64,000 nt of DNA, taken from the NCBI GenBank assembly GCA_964405755.1, contig CAYOPF010000001.1, positions 1-64,000 on the forward strand, given 5' to 3'. Numbering within the stretch: position 1 is the stretch's first letter; every line of letters begins with the position of its first letter. The DNA is from GWF2-33-9 sp964405755. GTDB taxonomy: Bacteria > Bacteroidota > Ignavibacteria > Kapaibacteriales > UBA2268. A program made the position numbers and the translations under genes. Positions 35,910-45,177 of the stretch are shown in pieces. The notes beneath the pieces are model-generated. The model ran no database searches. It worked only from the letters and a program-made list of their open reading frames with translations, and was not told the DNA's origin.

Positions 35910-38005
35910 TTTTGCATCCTGCGATTTTTTGAATTAATACTGATTTTGCTTAAAAAATAATCCTGAGCAATAAATACTTCTTCACCCTCCGATGGTGTGA
36001 TTTTTTGATAAGTTCTATCTGGCAATAATTTCCAGGACTTACTGTTATCCCGCCAGTTTGCATCTATAATTTCCCATAATTGCTTCCTTATATGTGGTTC
36101 GTATATCGGGAACATTAATTCTACCCTATTGTGAAGATTCCTGCTCATCCAATCGGCACTCGAGAGGTAAAACTCTTCGTTGCCTCCATTTTTGAAATAA
36201 AAAATACGGGAATGTTCCAAAAATCTACCTAAAATCGACCGAACTTCAATGTTCTCACTTACGCCCGGCACTCCTGGCAATAAACAGCAAACTCCACGAA
36301 CAATTAATTTTATTTGCACACCTTTTTGCGATGCCTCGTATAACTTAGGAATTACATCGCGATGGGCTAATTGATTCATTTTTGCAAAAATCAATCCTGG
36401 ATTTTCTGGAGTGGATAATGCTATTTCGCGATCTATCATATCCATAATTCGATTGTACATCGTTACCGGGGCAACAATGAACTCCTTCCATTGCTGTGGG
36501 TGCGAATAACTTGTTAAATAGTTAAATAACTGAGTTGCGTCGAAACCAAATTGAACGTCAGATGTGAAAAATCCTATGTCTGTATAAAGACGTGCTGTTG
36601 TCTGATTATAATTACCTGTGGAAAGATGAAGGTAATTCTTGAACTTGCCACCTTCGTTACGGACTACCATCAACACCTTGCAATGAGTTTTTAATCTGGG
36701 GAAACCATAAACCACATGAACGCCGGCATGCTCCAATTCCCTTGCCCAAACAATGTTGTTTTCCTCGTCGAATCTTGCTTTCAATTCCACAAAAGCAATT
36801 ACAGACTTTCCGTTTTCGGTTGCCCGCTTCAATGCAGCAATTATTGGTGAGTTTTTTCCTGTTCGGTATAAAGTAATTTTTATTAACACAACATCAGGAT
36901 CATTGGCGGCTTCGTTCAAAAACTTAAGCACACTGTTCGAAAATGAATCGAATGGATGGTGAACAAGAAAATCATTTTCGTTAATTGCTTCGAAAATATC
37001 TTTGTTCTTTGCCTGAAATTCTTTTAATATGCACGGAGTAAAAGGAGTATCCTTCAGTTCCGGCATATCGATTTCCAGCAACTTCATAAAATCAGGGATA
37101 TTTAAAGGACGGCGGTGTACGTACACATCATCTCGGGTTAGTTCTAAATAGTTGGCAATTAAATTTAATAGTTCTGCGGGTATTTTAACCCCTACTTCCA
37201 AACGAACTGCGGCCAAACCCCAACGTCGCAACTTTAACTGCTCATTGATTTCCTGTAGCAAGTCCTCTGCTTCATCTTCTGCTATTTCTATGTCTGCATC
37301 CCGAGTTACCCGAAAATTATACGAAGACTCTACTTCCAGCCCGGGAAATAAATGCTCTGCATTTGCTTTTATTACTTCTTCGACCAATACGAAATGATGC
37401 CCTTTTTTCTTAGGTAACCGTACAAACCTTTGTATTGAATTTGGCACTTGAACAAACGAATATATTTTTTCAGATTTCCCTTTTATGTTGTCCCTTAAAA
37501 TAAATGCGATATTCAGGCTACGATTAAGTAATCTTGGAAAGGGATTGGTAGGTCCGAAACTCAAAGGTGTGAGCACTGCGAAACACTTTTCGAAAAAATA
37601 GTTTTTTAGGTACAGTTTATCTTCGTGCGATATCGAATTGTACTTGTGAATTTCAATGCCATTTTCTTTCAGCTTTGGCAACACATCGTCCATTAAAATC
37701 CTGGTATGTAATTCGAACATAGGAATTAGTTTTTTCCTGATCTCATCCAATTGTTCTTTGGCTGTTTTGCCATCATACGAAAGTTCATTTATGTTCGAAT
37801 CCAATTGGCTTTTGAGGCCTGCTACACGAATCATAAAAAATTCATCAATATTGGATCCAAATATTGCCAAAAACTTCAATCTTTCCAAAAGAGGATGGCG
37901 TTCGTTCATTGCTTCGTATAGAACACGTTCATTGAAATCTAATAAACTAAGTTCACGGTTTATAAAGTATTTAGGATTCCTAAAATCAATTTTTGTTGTC
38001 GACAT
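35906..38005 (-). CDS. ppk1: Polyphosphate kinase 1
   Basis: The start is set at ATG 38005, since the further TTG lacks a ribosome site and the family opening KIDFRNPKYFINRELSLLDFNERVL follows. At 699 residues it has normal PPK1 length. Catalytic His residues lie in RLKTHCKVLMVVR and FLEHSRIFYFKNGG. The motif STGNYNQTTARLYTDIGFFT is characteristic. It forms inorganic polyphosphate from ATP reversibly, at the inner membrane face. It is coupled to the GT2 gene. The combination with GT2 and a peptidase in one operon is not a standard pho cluster. Confidence 0.97.
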   Translation of the reverse strand: MSTTKIDFRNPKYFINRELSLLDFNERVLYEAMNERHPLLERLKFLAIFGSNIDEFFMIRVAGLKSQLDSNINELSYDGKTAKEQLDEIRKKLIPMFELHTRILMDDVLPKLKENGIEIHKYNSISHEDKLYLKNYFFEKCFAVLTPLSFGPTNPFPRLLNRSLNIAFILRDNIKGKSEKIYSFVQVPNSIQRFVRLPKKKGHHFVLVEEVIKANAEHLFPGLEVESSYNFRVTRDADIEIAEDEAEDLLQEINEQLKLRRWGLAAVRLEVGVKIPAELLNLIANYLELTRDDVYVHRRPLNIPDFMKLLEIDMPELKDTPFTPCILKEFQAKNKDIFEAINENDFLVHHPFDSFSNSVLKFLNEAANDPDVVLIKITLYRTGKNSPIIAALKRATENGKSVIAFVELKARFDEENNIVWARELEHAGVHVVYGFPRLKTHCKVLMVVRNEGGKFKNYLHLSTGNYNQTTARLYTDIGFFTSDVQFGFDATQLFNYLTSYSHPQQWKEFIVAPVTMYNRIMDMIDREIALSTPENPGLIFAKMNQLAHRDVIPKLYEASQKGVQIKLIVRGVCCLLPGVPGVSENIEVRSILGRFLEHSRIFYFKNGGNEEFYLSSADWMSRNLHNRVELMFPIYEPHIRKQLWEIIDANWRDNSKSWKLLPDRTYQKITPSEGEEVFIAQDYFLSKISINSKNRRMQK

Positions 38006-38092
38006 TTTTTGCACTTGCAATTAATTAAAATATAAATTAATAAAAAATCAACTTTTATCGTCTGTAATTATATACAATTTTAGGAGAATAGA

Positions 38093-38584
38093 ATGTTTAA
38101 ATATTTCATTTCATTGGTTTTTGTAATAATAATTTTGTTTACGACAGAATCTTATTCTCAAAAATATGGACATTACAAAGTGATAAACGATACATGCGTT
38201 ACTGCTTATTCTGTAATTGGCAAGAATCAGACAGTTTGTGGATGCCCTCAACATAAGCATGTTTTTGTTTTTGGTGGTTTATTGAATGTTGTTTCTGTTT
38301 GCAATGCCGATTCTATTCCACTTAGTAAATTTGTTTATCCAGCATTACCCTATAAAATTGAACCTGAGGACTATGTGATGCTACTTTCTTACCAAAAATT
38401 TTTGGAACGATACGGAACAGATGAAACTGCTGCTATGGCAGAATTAATACCTGGTTTTATCAAAGCTCTTCAAGCTCGTAGTGTCGAGCTGGTGCAAAAG
38501 ATTGAATATGATTATATCCTAATGTACGACATATTAGATCGAAAAACCAAAGAAGAAATCTTAGATCGCTTTCAGGACGATTAG
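38093..38584 (+). CDS. Small secreted protein of unknown function
   Basis: A 163-residue protein with a signal peptide (ISLVFVIIILFTTESYSQ). Three Cys residues fall close together (TVCGCPQHK plus DTC), followed by a helical C-terminal half rich in Glu/Asp. No family is recognised. AGGAG precedes the ATG. It is divergent from ppk1 and convergent with the oxidoreductase gene. Confidence 0.65.
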   Translation: MFKYFISLVFVIIILFTTESYSQKYGHYKVINDTCVTAYSVIGKNQTVCGCPQHKHVFVFGGLLNVVSVCNADSIPLSKFVYPALPYKIEPEDYVMLLSYQKFLERYGTDETAAMAELIPGFIKALQARSVELVQKIEYDYILMYDILDRKTKEEILDRFQDD

Positions 38585-38598
38585 ATAAAATTATTGGA

Positions 38599-39606
38599 TT
38601 AAGTTAAGGTTGAATCAATTTCGACAATAACTTTTTTTGCTTGTTTTCCTTCAAGCATTTTATTTATTTCGTCTATTATCTCATTCAATTTAATAACCTT
38701 ATGGATTTTGTCGAAACACTCAATTTTCCATTCATTTGCTAATTTTTTCCAGAGTTTAATGCGTAATTCCATGTTTGTCTCGGCCGATTCGACCCCAAGC
38801 AGAGCAATTCCTCTTAGCAGAAATGGATATACAGTCGATTGGAATGAATCGCCCTTCACATTTCCGATTATCACAACAGCTCCTCCTTTTTCGACTTGCT
38901 TGATAACGGAATTTAATGTATTGCCTCCCACATTTTCGATTACACCAATCCACCTTCTTTGAAGCAATGGACGATTGGTATTGTCGAGCACTTCATCGCG
39001 CGACAAAATATTGACTGCACCAATTTCTTTTAAAAGTTCGGTATATTCAGGTTTCCCCGTGGATGCTTCCACCTCGTACCCCAAATTACTCAACAACGCA
39101 ACAGCAACAATCCCGACACCTCCGGTTGCACCAGTAACCAAGATTTTTCCGCTACTAGGCTTAATCCCTGTTTGTTGGATACGATGGATTGCCAATGCCG
39201 ATGTAAATCCAGCTGTTCCATAGATCATCGCTTGCTTTAGGGACAAGTTTTCGGGTAGATCCACAACCCATTCCGATGGAACGCGAATATATTCCTGAAA
39301 TCCTCCAGATGTGTTCATCCCCAAATCATATCCCGTAACTAATACCTTATCGCCAACCTTGAATTTTAAGGAAGACGACTCTGCAATTACACCCGAAGCA
39401 TCGATACCAGGTGTATGTGGATACTTTTTGGTAATGCCTTTATGCCCACGAAACGACAAAGCATCCTTATAATTCAAGCCAGTATATGCTACTTTGATAG
39501 TTACATCGCCAATGGGTAATTCAGAAATTGTTTTTTCTATTAACGATTGGCAGTAGCTACCTTCAACTTCCTCGACAACGATAGATTTAAATTTGATATT
39601 TTCCAT
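38599..39606 (-). CDS. YhdH/YhfP-type quinone oxidoreductase (acrylyl-CoA reductase-like)
   Basis: A 335-residue medium-chain dehydrogenase without the structural-zinc Cys cluster. GLNYKDALSFRGHKGITKKYPHTPGID and the Rossmann motif VTGATGGVGIVAVALL mark the YhdH/AcuI subfamily, which reduces acrylyl-CoA or other enones with NADPH. The C-terminus LEGKQAKKVIVEI is typical. The neighbouring hbd gene is divergent (69 bases upstream start), so a link to short-chain acyl-CoA metabolism is plausible but not shown. Confidence 0.9.
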   Translation of the reverse strand: MENIKFKSIVVEEVEGSYCQSLIEKTISELPIGDVTIKVAYTGLNYKDALSFRGHKGITKKYPHTPGIDASGVIAESSSLKFKVGDKVLVTGYDLGMNTSGGFQEYIRVPSEWVVDLPENLSLKQAMIYGTAGFTSALAIHRIQQTGIKPSSGKILVTGATGGVGIVAVALLSNLGYEVEASTGKPEYTELLKEIGAVNILSRDEVLDNTNRPLLQRRWIGVIENVGGNTLNSVIKQVEKGGAVVIIGNVKGDSFQSTVYPFLLRGIALLGVESAETNMELRIKLWKKLANEWKIECFDKIHKVIKLNEIIDEINKMLEGKQAKKVIVEIDSTLT

Positions 39607-39670
39607 AATATTTAACTATTTATATAACTTTTTCGATTATTCTTTGAAAATTTTTTACTAATTTAACAAA

Positions 39671-39678
39671 TAATTTTG
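39671..39678 (+). promoter_or_regulatory. TAATTTTG (-7-like element) upstream of hbd
   Basis: Exact octamer 24 bases before the chosen ATG. A TTTG at 39643-39646 lies 24 bases further upstream, a little beyond the usual -33 spacing. Confidence 0.4.
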
Positions 39679-39702
39679 ATGCAATTAACAAAAGAGTTTA
39701 AT

Positions 39703-40584
39703 ATGAAAATCGAAAAAGTATTCGTAATAGGTTCGGGCACAATGGGGAATGGAATAGCCCATACATTTGCCCAATTTGGTTACAAAACCACAATGATGGA
39801 TATTTCCGAAGATGCACTGAAAAAGGCATTATCGACTATCGAAAAAAATCTTGACAGACAAGTTAAAAAAGGTTCCTTATCCGAAGAGGTTAAGCAAGCA
39901 ACTTTGGCCAACATTACAACAGCAACGGATTATGCCAATATCGCAGTAGCCGATTTGGTGATCGAAGCAGCAACCGAAAATAAGGAATTGAAATTCAAAA
40001 TATTCCAGGAAGTTGATAAATTGGTAAAACCCGAAGCAATTTTGGCAACTAATACCTCGACAATTTCGATAACTGAAATAGCTGCAAAAACCACAAAAGC
40101 AAACCAATTCATTGGAATGCACTTTATGAATCCAGTTCCAGTGATGAAACTGGTAGAAATTATTCGTGGACTGGCAACAACAGACGAAACTTACAATTTG
40201 ATTAACGATACAGCCATCCAGTTAGGTAAAATTCCTGTTTTGGCCAACGATTATCCTGGATTTATTGCAAATCGCATACTAATGCCATTTATCAACGAAG
40301 CAATTTTTGCTTTGATGGAAGGAGTTGGAAGCGTTGATGGAATCGACCAGGTTGCAAAATTGGGATTTGCCCATCCAATGGGTCCATTAACATTAGCCGA
40401 TTTGATTGGATTGGACACAGTGTTGGCAATATTGGAAGTATTGCACAACGACATTGGCGATCCTCGTTATCGTCCTTGCCCATTATTGAAAAAGCTCGTT
40501 GCAGCTGGTTATTACGGTCGCAAAAACGGAAAAGGGTTTTATGATTATTCTCAAGAAACTCCCAAACCAATCAACATTAATTAA
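39703..40584 (+). CDS. hbd: 3-hydroxybutyryl-CoA dehydrogenase
   Basis: The start is placed at ATG 39703, giving MKIEKVFVIGSGTMGNGIAHTF. A further-upstream ATG would overlap the TAATTTTG element. The 293-residue enzyme has a Rossmann NAD motif (GSGTMGNGIA), NTSTISITEIA, GMHFMNPVPVMKLVEII with the catalytic His, and NDYPGFIANRILMP. It interconverts acetoacetyl-CoA and 3-hydroxybutyryl-CoA, feeding beta-oxidation or butyrate-type metabolism. A TPR gene follows after 18 bases with its own GGAGAGAG. Confidence 0.95.
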   Translation: MKIEKVFVIGSGTMGNGIAHTFAQFGYKTTMMDISEDALKKALSTIEKNLDRQVKKGSLSEEVKQATLANITTATDYANIAVADLVIEAATENKELKFKIFQEVDKLVKPEAILATNTSTISITEIAAKTTKANQFIGMHFMNPVPVMKLVEIIRGLATTDETYNLINDTAIQLGKIPVLANDYPGFIANRILMPFINEAIFALMEGVGSVDGIDQVAKLGFAHPMGPLTLADLIGLDTVLAILEVLHNDIGDPRYRPCPLLKKLVAAGYYGRKNGKGFYDYSQETPKPININ

Positions 40585-40602
40585 TCAATTTGGAGAGAGT
40601 TA

Positions 40603-41304
40603 ATGGAAGATATTAGTTATGTAAAGTTTGATTCTGATAACCACCACATTTTAGCTGCCTATCGATTGGAAGCTGAAGGCAAATACTTGGAGGCAATCAA
40701 CGAGTATCTAAGAGCAATCGAAGAGGACCCATCACGAGTTATCGTGTATAAGCACATTGGTAATGTTTACTATCGAATGGGTAACTTAAAAAAAGCTGAG
40801 GAATATTTATTACAAGCAGTCGAAACCTTGCCTAATTTCCCTACACCATTGTTCGAACTTGGATTGTGCTACTATCGGCAGGCACGAATTAAGAAAGCAA
40901 TTGATTTTATGGAAAAAGTAATCGAAATGGATAATAGTTTTTTAATAGCTCATTATTGGTTGGGTATCCTCTATTATCAATATGGTTTGCCATGCAAAGC
41001 ACGCGAAAGATACCAGCACGTTGTGAACGAAAATCCAGATTTCACTATTGCTTACTACCATCTGGGAGTAACTAATCTCAGAATGGGCAATTTCGACGAA
41101 GCGGTTCAGAATTTTACAAAGTTAACTGAGGTGAACCCCGATAGCCCAACAGCACATGCTCTTCTGGGAGAAGCGTACTTGAATTTGGATCGAAAAATCG
41201 AAGCTCGTCGCCATTACAAAATTGCATTGGAATTGGATCCCGACGACAAAAAAGCCAAGAATGGATTGTTCCTTGCATCCGACCACAACGAGCATGTAAT
41301 ATAA
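40603..41304 (+). CDS. Tetratricopeptide-repeat protein
   Basis: A 233-residue soluble protein made of about six TPR units (for example YLEAINEYLRAIEEDPSRVIVYK split by helices, FDEAVQNFTKLTEVNPDSP). There is no signal or membrane span, so it is probably a cytosolic scaffold. It is co-directional with hbd (18-base gap) and ends at a bidirectional terminator. The partner is unknown. Confidence 0.85.
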   Translation: MEDISYVKFDSDNHHILAAYRLEAEGKYLEAINEYLRAIEEDPSRVIVYKHIGNVYYRMGNLKKAEEYLLQAVETLPNFPTPLFELGLCYYRQARIKKAIDFMEKVIEMDNSFLIAHYWLGILYYQYGLPCKARERYQHVVNENPDFTIAYYHLGVTNLRMGNFDEAVQNFTKLTEVNPDSPTAHALLGEAYLNLDRKIEARRHYKIALELDPDDKKAKNGLFLASDHNEHVI

Positions 41305-41335
41305 TATTGATGAAACTATGGTTTAGATTATATAA

Positions 41336-41362
41336 AAAAGGGTGAGTTGAACTCACCCTTTT
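41336..41362. terminator. Bidirectional intrinsic terminator
   Basis: Stem GGGTGAGT, loop TGA, ACTCACCC, flanked by A-run and T-run, between convergent genes. The stem sequence is nearly identical to the terminator at 57114-57138. Confidence 0.85.
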
Positions 41363-41388
41363 CAATTTACATTCAAATTTTAAAAAGT

Positions 41389-42600
41389 TTATTTACTTGC
41401 TAATAACTTTTTAATTGTATCTTCCAATTTTGTTTCGAGGTTCTCGACAGCACCCAATTCTGTGTGGGCAATTTTTCCTTGTTTATCGATTAAATACATT
41501 GTGGGGATACTTTGCACTTTATAGCTTTCGGCTACATTGTCGCCCTTGAGAAGTAGCATATAGTTGAATTTTTGTTCTTTCATATATTTAACTGGATCGC
41601 CATCGCGTTCGAATGTACTAATACCAATCACAACCAAACCTTGGTTCCCATACTTCTCGTGCAATTTTTGGATTGATGGCATCACCATCTTGCAAGGTGT
41701 GCACCATGTAGCCCAAAAGTCGATTAGAACAACTTTACCTTTTAATTGACTTAAAGTAACCTTCTTGCCGCTGGCATCCAACAATGACCAATCAGGTGCA
41801 GCTTGTCCTTGTTCGAGCAAACCAGTGTCTTCCTTTTCCATTTCCATTCCTTCGTGGGGATTGCCACCCATATCGTGTTGATTGTCTAAATTAGTTATTG
41901 TAAATTTTGTACTGTCTATCGCCTGAACAAATAATTTATCATTGATTGACTTATTGAGTTTCAACTCTTTAATCTCATAAGTAACAGCTTGCACTACTTT
42001 ATTATCCTTATTTCTGATTTCGGAAGAATATTTCTTCATCAATTTATCATTCTTCGAGAAAAAGTAATGATTTTCCACTTTAAATTCTCCATGACCTTCG
42101 CCGGATTGTTTCACCTGGTAGCATTCATCTCCATTAACATTTGCAGTTCCAATGTATTCCAAGTTCTTTGAGTTTTCGCGGATTTCGGCAGTATCCAATT
42201 TAGTATCGATAATCATGTAGAAATTCTGAACTAACCTGGAAGCAACTTCGGCAGCAAACATTGGTTTAATACTAACAGTCTGTGTGTTATTCTTTTTGTC
42301 GGTAGCAACAAACGATTCGCCATCGAAAGTAATAATTGTGTTATCTTCTTCTTCAATTCTAAAGGCTAGAAGGTCTATTTCGGCATTTTTGATTTTCTTT
42401 ACATAGATTGTAGAACCAAATTTGTTATCGCCTTGCTGTTCGCTTTTAACGTCGAATGCAATTTTAAATTCAGCTGTATTGTTTTGCGAAGCAGCTAAAT
42501 CGGAATCGAGAAACAATTGCAAGGGATCTTGTTTGCTGCTGCAGCTAGCAATCAACACGACAGAAATAGCTAAGATCAATAAATTAATAGTTTTTTTCAT
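41389..42600 (-). CDS. TlpA-like thioredoxin-fold lipoprotein
   Basis: A 403-residue protein with a lipoprotein signal (LLILAISVVLIASC). Residues ~25-250 form a LolA/LolB-like beta-sheet region (DGESFVATDKKNN, EFKVENHYFFSK). After a linker, a TlpA/ResA-type redoxin domain follows: LKGKVVLIDFWATWCTPC with a CxxC pair, and SIPTMYLIDKQGKI with the cis-Pro. It should act as an extracytoplasmic thiol oxidoreductase, often for cytochrome c maturation or protein disulfides. A fusion with a LolA-like region is common in this group. Confidence 0.9.
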   Translation of the reverse strand: MKKTINLLILAISVVLIASCSSKQDPLQLFLDSDLAASQNNTAEFKIAFDVKSEQQGDNKFGSTIYVKKIKNAEIDLLAFRIEEEDNTIITFDGESFVATDKKNNTQTVSIKPMFAAEVASRLVQNFYMIIDTKLDTAEIRENSKNLEYIGTANVNGDECYQVKQSGEGHGEFKVENHYFFSKNDKLMKKYSSEIRNKDNKVVQAVTYEIKELKLNKSINDKLFVQAIDSTKFTITNLDNQHDMGGNPHEGMEMEKEDTGLLEQGQAAPDWSLLDASGKKVTLSQLKGKVVLIDFWATWCTPCKMVMPSIQKLHEKYGNQGLVVIGISTFERDGDPVKYMKEQKFNYMLLLKGDNVAESYKVQSIPTMYLIDKQGKIAHTELGAVENLETKLEDTIKKLLASK

Positions 42601-42686
42601 TTTTTACCTAAATTTTAATAAATACAAATAACAAAATTACGAAAATTCAATCTGATGTAAAAGTTTTTTTAATTAAAACTAATTAA

Positions 42687-43385
42687 TTATAATTTATTTA
42701 CAGCAATAGAAAGTGCAGAAATAATTGCAGTTTCGGCTCTAAGTCTTCTATTCCCCAATCGCCACTTGATTAAACTTTGAATTCCTTCCAAGAAATAAGT
42801 CTCGGCTGGGTGCAATCCTCCCTCCGGACCTGCAATTAACAGTGTTGGAGAGGTTATTGGCAACTGCATGGGGTTAATTCCATTTTCGTCGAGCAAGATA
42901 ATAGATTTGTAGAAATTTTGGATATCCTTAGAAAGGAATTCATTGCTGTCGATAATTTGAATATCTGGCAAACATGCCCGTTTGCATTGCTTTATTGCGG
43001 CAATTGCTTTGTTCGTAAGCCTTCTTAAATCCACTTTGGTATTTTGGGAATATTTGCAGTTTTTAATAAATATTTTCGAAACACCGAGTTCAGTTGATTT
43101 CTCGACAATCCATTCCAATCTGTTTTTATCGGACAAATTGCATATCAAAATATCGATAGCACCAGATTCTTCGCCATAGTTTTCGATATATTTATCGATA
43201 ATTAAAACTGGATTGTGCAAATTTTCGAAATTAATTCGTGCAAAGAAGCAAATACCCTTACCATTGGTAATCATCACTTCCTCGTTTTGCTTTAACCTTA
43301 GAGCACGGATGTGTTTCCGCTCAGCATCGTCAGGAGGGGTGCTTAAGGTAGCAGTATCAACATCAGGTAAATATAAACATTCCAT
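42687..43385 (-). CDS. rsmE: 16S rRNA (uracil-1498-N3)-methyltransferase
   Basis: ATG 43385 is chosen (MECLYLPDV). The TTG six bases upstream is less likely. A 232-residue SPOUT enzyme: an N-terminal PUA-like part (RKHIRALRLKQNEEVMITNGKG), then EWIVEKSTELGVSKIF, LLIAGPEGGLHPAE and RLGNRRLRAETAIISALS. The last two motifs form the trefoil-knot SAM site. It methylates U1498 of 16S rRNA. Confidence 0.95.
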   Translation of the reverse strand: MECLYLPDVDTATLSTPPDDAERKHIRALRLKQNEEVMITNGKGICFFARINFENLHNPVLIIDKYIENYGEESGAIDILICNLSDKNRLEWIVEKSTELGVSKIFIKNCKYSQNTKVDLRRLTNKAIAAIKQCKRACLPDIQIIDSNEFLSKDIQNFYKSIILLDENGINPMQLPITSPTLLIAGPEGGLHPAETYFLEGIQSLIKWRLGNRRLRAETAIISALSIAVNKL

Positions 43386-43468
43386 ATTCAAAACAAAAAA
43401 TTAGTGATTAAGTCGATTAATTAAAATGATTTTCGTAAATTTGTTTTCTTGTTTAAAGCAATATTAAA

Positions 43469-43476
43469 TAATTTTG
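43469..43476 (+). promoter_or_regulatory. TAATTTTG (-7-like element) upstream of the HU gene
   Basis: Exact octamer 22 bases before the ATG at 43499. TTG at 43449-43451 is 17 bases further upstream. Confidence 0.4.
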
Positions 43477-43498
43477 TTCATTAATCAATGGGATAAAA

Positions 43499-43792
43499 AT
43501 GACCAAAGCAGAAATTGTCGATGAAATTTCAAAAGAAACTGGTCTGACAAAAATCGAAACAAAAGCTGTAGTAGATGGCGTATTAAGTACAATCATCAAT
43601 GCAGTATCTACAGGCAAACGAATTGAATTGCGTGGTTTTGGAGTTTTCAAATCAAAAGTTCGCAAACCCCGTATGGCTCGCAATCCCAAAACCGGTGCTT
43701 CTGTGCCATTACAACAAAGAGCAGTGCCAGTTTTCAAACCATCACCAGATTTTCTTAAAAAAGTAAACAATACAGAAATTAGTAACGATTAA
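43499..43792 (+). CDS. HU/IHF-family DNA-binding protein
   Basis: A 97-residue protein: MTKAEIVDEISKETGLTKIE helical base, RIELRGFGVFKSKVRKPRMARNPKTGA with the beta-arm (RNP-type) DNA-contact region, VPVFKPSPDFLKKV. It bends DNA as a dimer. A basic COX24-like protein gene follows after 22 bases, then a TrmH-type methylase, suggesting a nucleoid/ribosome-associated transcript. Confidence 0.95.
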   Translation: MTKAEIVDEISKETGLTKIETKAVVDGVLSTIINAVSTGKRIELRGFGVFKSKVRKPRMARNPKTGASVPLQQRAVPVFKPSPDFLKKVNNTEISND

Positions 43793-43814
43793 TAAGAATA
43801 ACGGGAGAGATTAA

Positions 43815-43907
43815 ATGCCTTGCGGAAGAAAAAGAAAACGCCATAAGATGGCTACTCATAAGAGAAAAAAGAGACTGCGAAAGAACAGACATAAGAAGAG
43901 AAAGTAG
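43815..43907 (+). CDS. AURKAIP1/COX24-domain small basic protein
   Basis: A 30-residue protein, almost all Lys/Arg/His: MPCGRKRKRHKMATHKRKKR and a similar basic tail. It matches the short COX24/AURKAIP1-type proteins conserved in Bacteroidota and Chlorobi, which are homologous to the mitochondrial ribosomal protein mS38. A ribosomal location is therefore likely. GGGAGAGA lies 8 bases before the ATG. It is easily missed by gene callers because of its size. Confidence 0.9.
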   Translation: MPCGRKRKRHKMATHKRKKRLRKNRHKKRK

Positions 43908-43934
43908 TATTTAGTAGGAATAATTTCCTCTGTT

Positions 43935-44532
43935 ATGAATTTTGATCTTCTTGGTACAGAACAAAGAGTAGGTAAGGTCAGGTCGGTGCTCGAAAAACGC
44001 CAACCTGATTTTTCTTTGGTTCTCGAAAACGTTCACGACCCACACAATCTTTCGGCAGTGCTTAGGAGCTGCGATGCAGTTGGAGTGTTTGAAGTTTGCT
44101 TACTTTATCATTCAGGACAGGCAATGCCAGGAATGGCCGAATCGAGCAGTGCTTCGGCTCGAAAGTGGCTCCATTTTAAGCAATTTACCCAAGTGGACGA
44201 ATGCTATGAATATCTTCGCCAATCTGGAAAGAAAATATATACAACTCACATGGGAAAAGATTCCTTGGATTTATACGAGATGGATTTNNNNNNNNNNNNN
44301 NNNNNNNNNNGGAAATGAGCATTCTGGGGTTTCGGAAGAAGCATTTTCGCTTGCCGATGGGAATTTTTTAATACCTCAGGTAGGGATGGTGCAAAGCCTA
44401 AACATCTCGGTTGCTGCTGCAATAAGCGTTTACGAAGTGTTTCGCCAAAAAAGGATAGCGGGACATTATCGCCAATCAAAACTACCCGAAAGCACCTTCA
44501 ATTCGCTACTTAAGGAATGGTTGCTTAAATAA
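43935..44532 (+). CDS. TrmH/SpoU-family RNA 2'-O-methyltransferase, interrupted by an assembly gap
   Basis: The N-terminal half (LVLENVHDPHNLSAVLRSCDAVGVFEV) is the classical TrmH SPOUT opening. The C-terminal half (GNEHSGVSEEAF, IPQVGMVQSLNISVAAAISVYE) carries motifs 2 and 3 of the knot. A run of 23 N lies between, and the two halves are in different frames. The true gap should be about 25 bases (or another length congruent to 1 mod 3) to encode the usual xxxALVFGNEH strand. Without the gap error the gene is intact, about 200 residues. It probably makes Gm18 in tRNA (trmH) but could be another TrmH-type methylase. Confidence 0.9.
44288..44310. other. Assembly gap (23 N)
   Basis: A run of N inside the TrmH-type gene. 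Its length does not keep the frame, so it is an estimate. Confidence 0.99.
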
Positions 44533-45069
44533 TTAAGGTTTTTTGAGTGCCTCAAGCATCATCTCTTCTACTTTAACAGGATATTTAAGATTGTTGCTTA
44601 TCACATATCGGAGTGTATCGATAAAATTATAGTATGGCACACCGTTTCTTAAATATACAATTTCGGGTAAGTAGTTTATTTTGCAAATGTTTGAGTATGG
44701 GTTTGGATTGGAACGAGAACTCATTGCAAACATTTCCCAATTTTTTCTGTTCAATTTCATGTCTTTTTCGAGGTCGAGGAGAATTTTGGCAACTTGAGCA
44801 AATTCTTTTTTCTCGTCGGGGCAAGAACAAGCAGCACGGGCGAATATTACAAATTTATCACGATTGGTATCGACTAATGCTTTAATCTGGGAATAAGTTG
44901 CTGCGTCCTGCTGATAATTAACCAACACCTCGTTCACCCATGTATAGCCTGGAGTACTCAGCATTTCCTCGATTGTCATCGGAACAGCATCGGGCTCGAC
45001 TATATTTTCGTCGCACGATATCGAGAAAAGAAATACTACAGCTAACAATGTATTTACAAGAAACTTCAT
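44533..45069 (-). CDS. Lipoprotein of unknown function
   Basis: ATG 45069 is chosen because GGAG lies 6 bases upstream and a lipoprotein signal follows (MKFLVNTLLAVVFLFSISC). The longer frame above it lacks these. 178 residues. A paired-Cys segment (ARAACSCPDEKKEF) and YSNICKI are notable. No family is recognised. Its stop abuts the stop of the convergent TrmH-type gene with no base between. Confidence 0.7.
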   Translation of the reverse strand: MKFLVNTLLAVVFLFSISCDENIVEPDAVPMTIEEMLSTPGYTWVNEVLVNYQQDAATYSQIKALVDTNRDKFVIFARAACSCPDEKKEFAQVAKILLDLEKDMKLNRKNWEMFAMSSRSNPNPYSNICKINYLPEIVYLRNGVPYYNFIDTLRYVISNNLKYPVKVEEMMLEALKKP

Positions 45070-45142
45070 TCCGAACTCCAAATAATTAGATACAAAATTA
45101 AGAAAATGTAATGAAATTTTTAACTTTTCTGTATTATATTCA

Positions 45143-45150
45143 TATTTTTG
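45143..45150 (+). promoter_or_regulatory. TATTTTTG (-7-like element)
   Basis: Fits TAnnTTTG. It ends 27 bases before the ATG at 45178. Confidence 0.3.
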
Positions 45151-45177
45151 TACCTTCATTTTTTTTAATTATACCTT

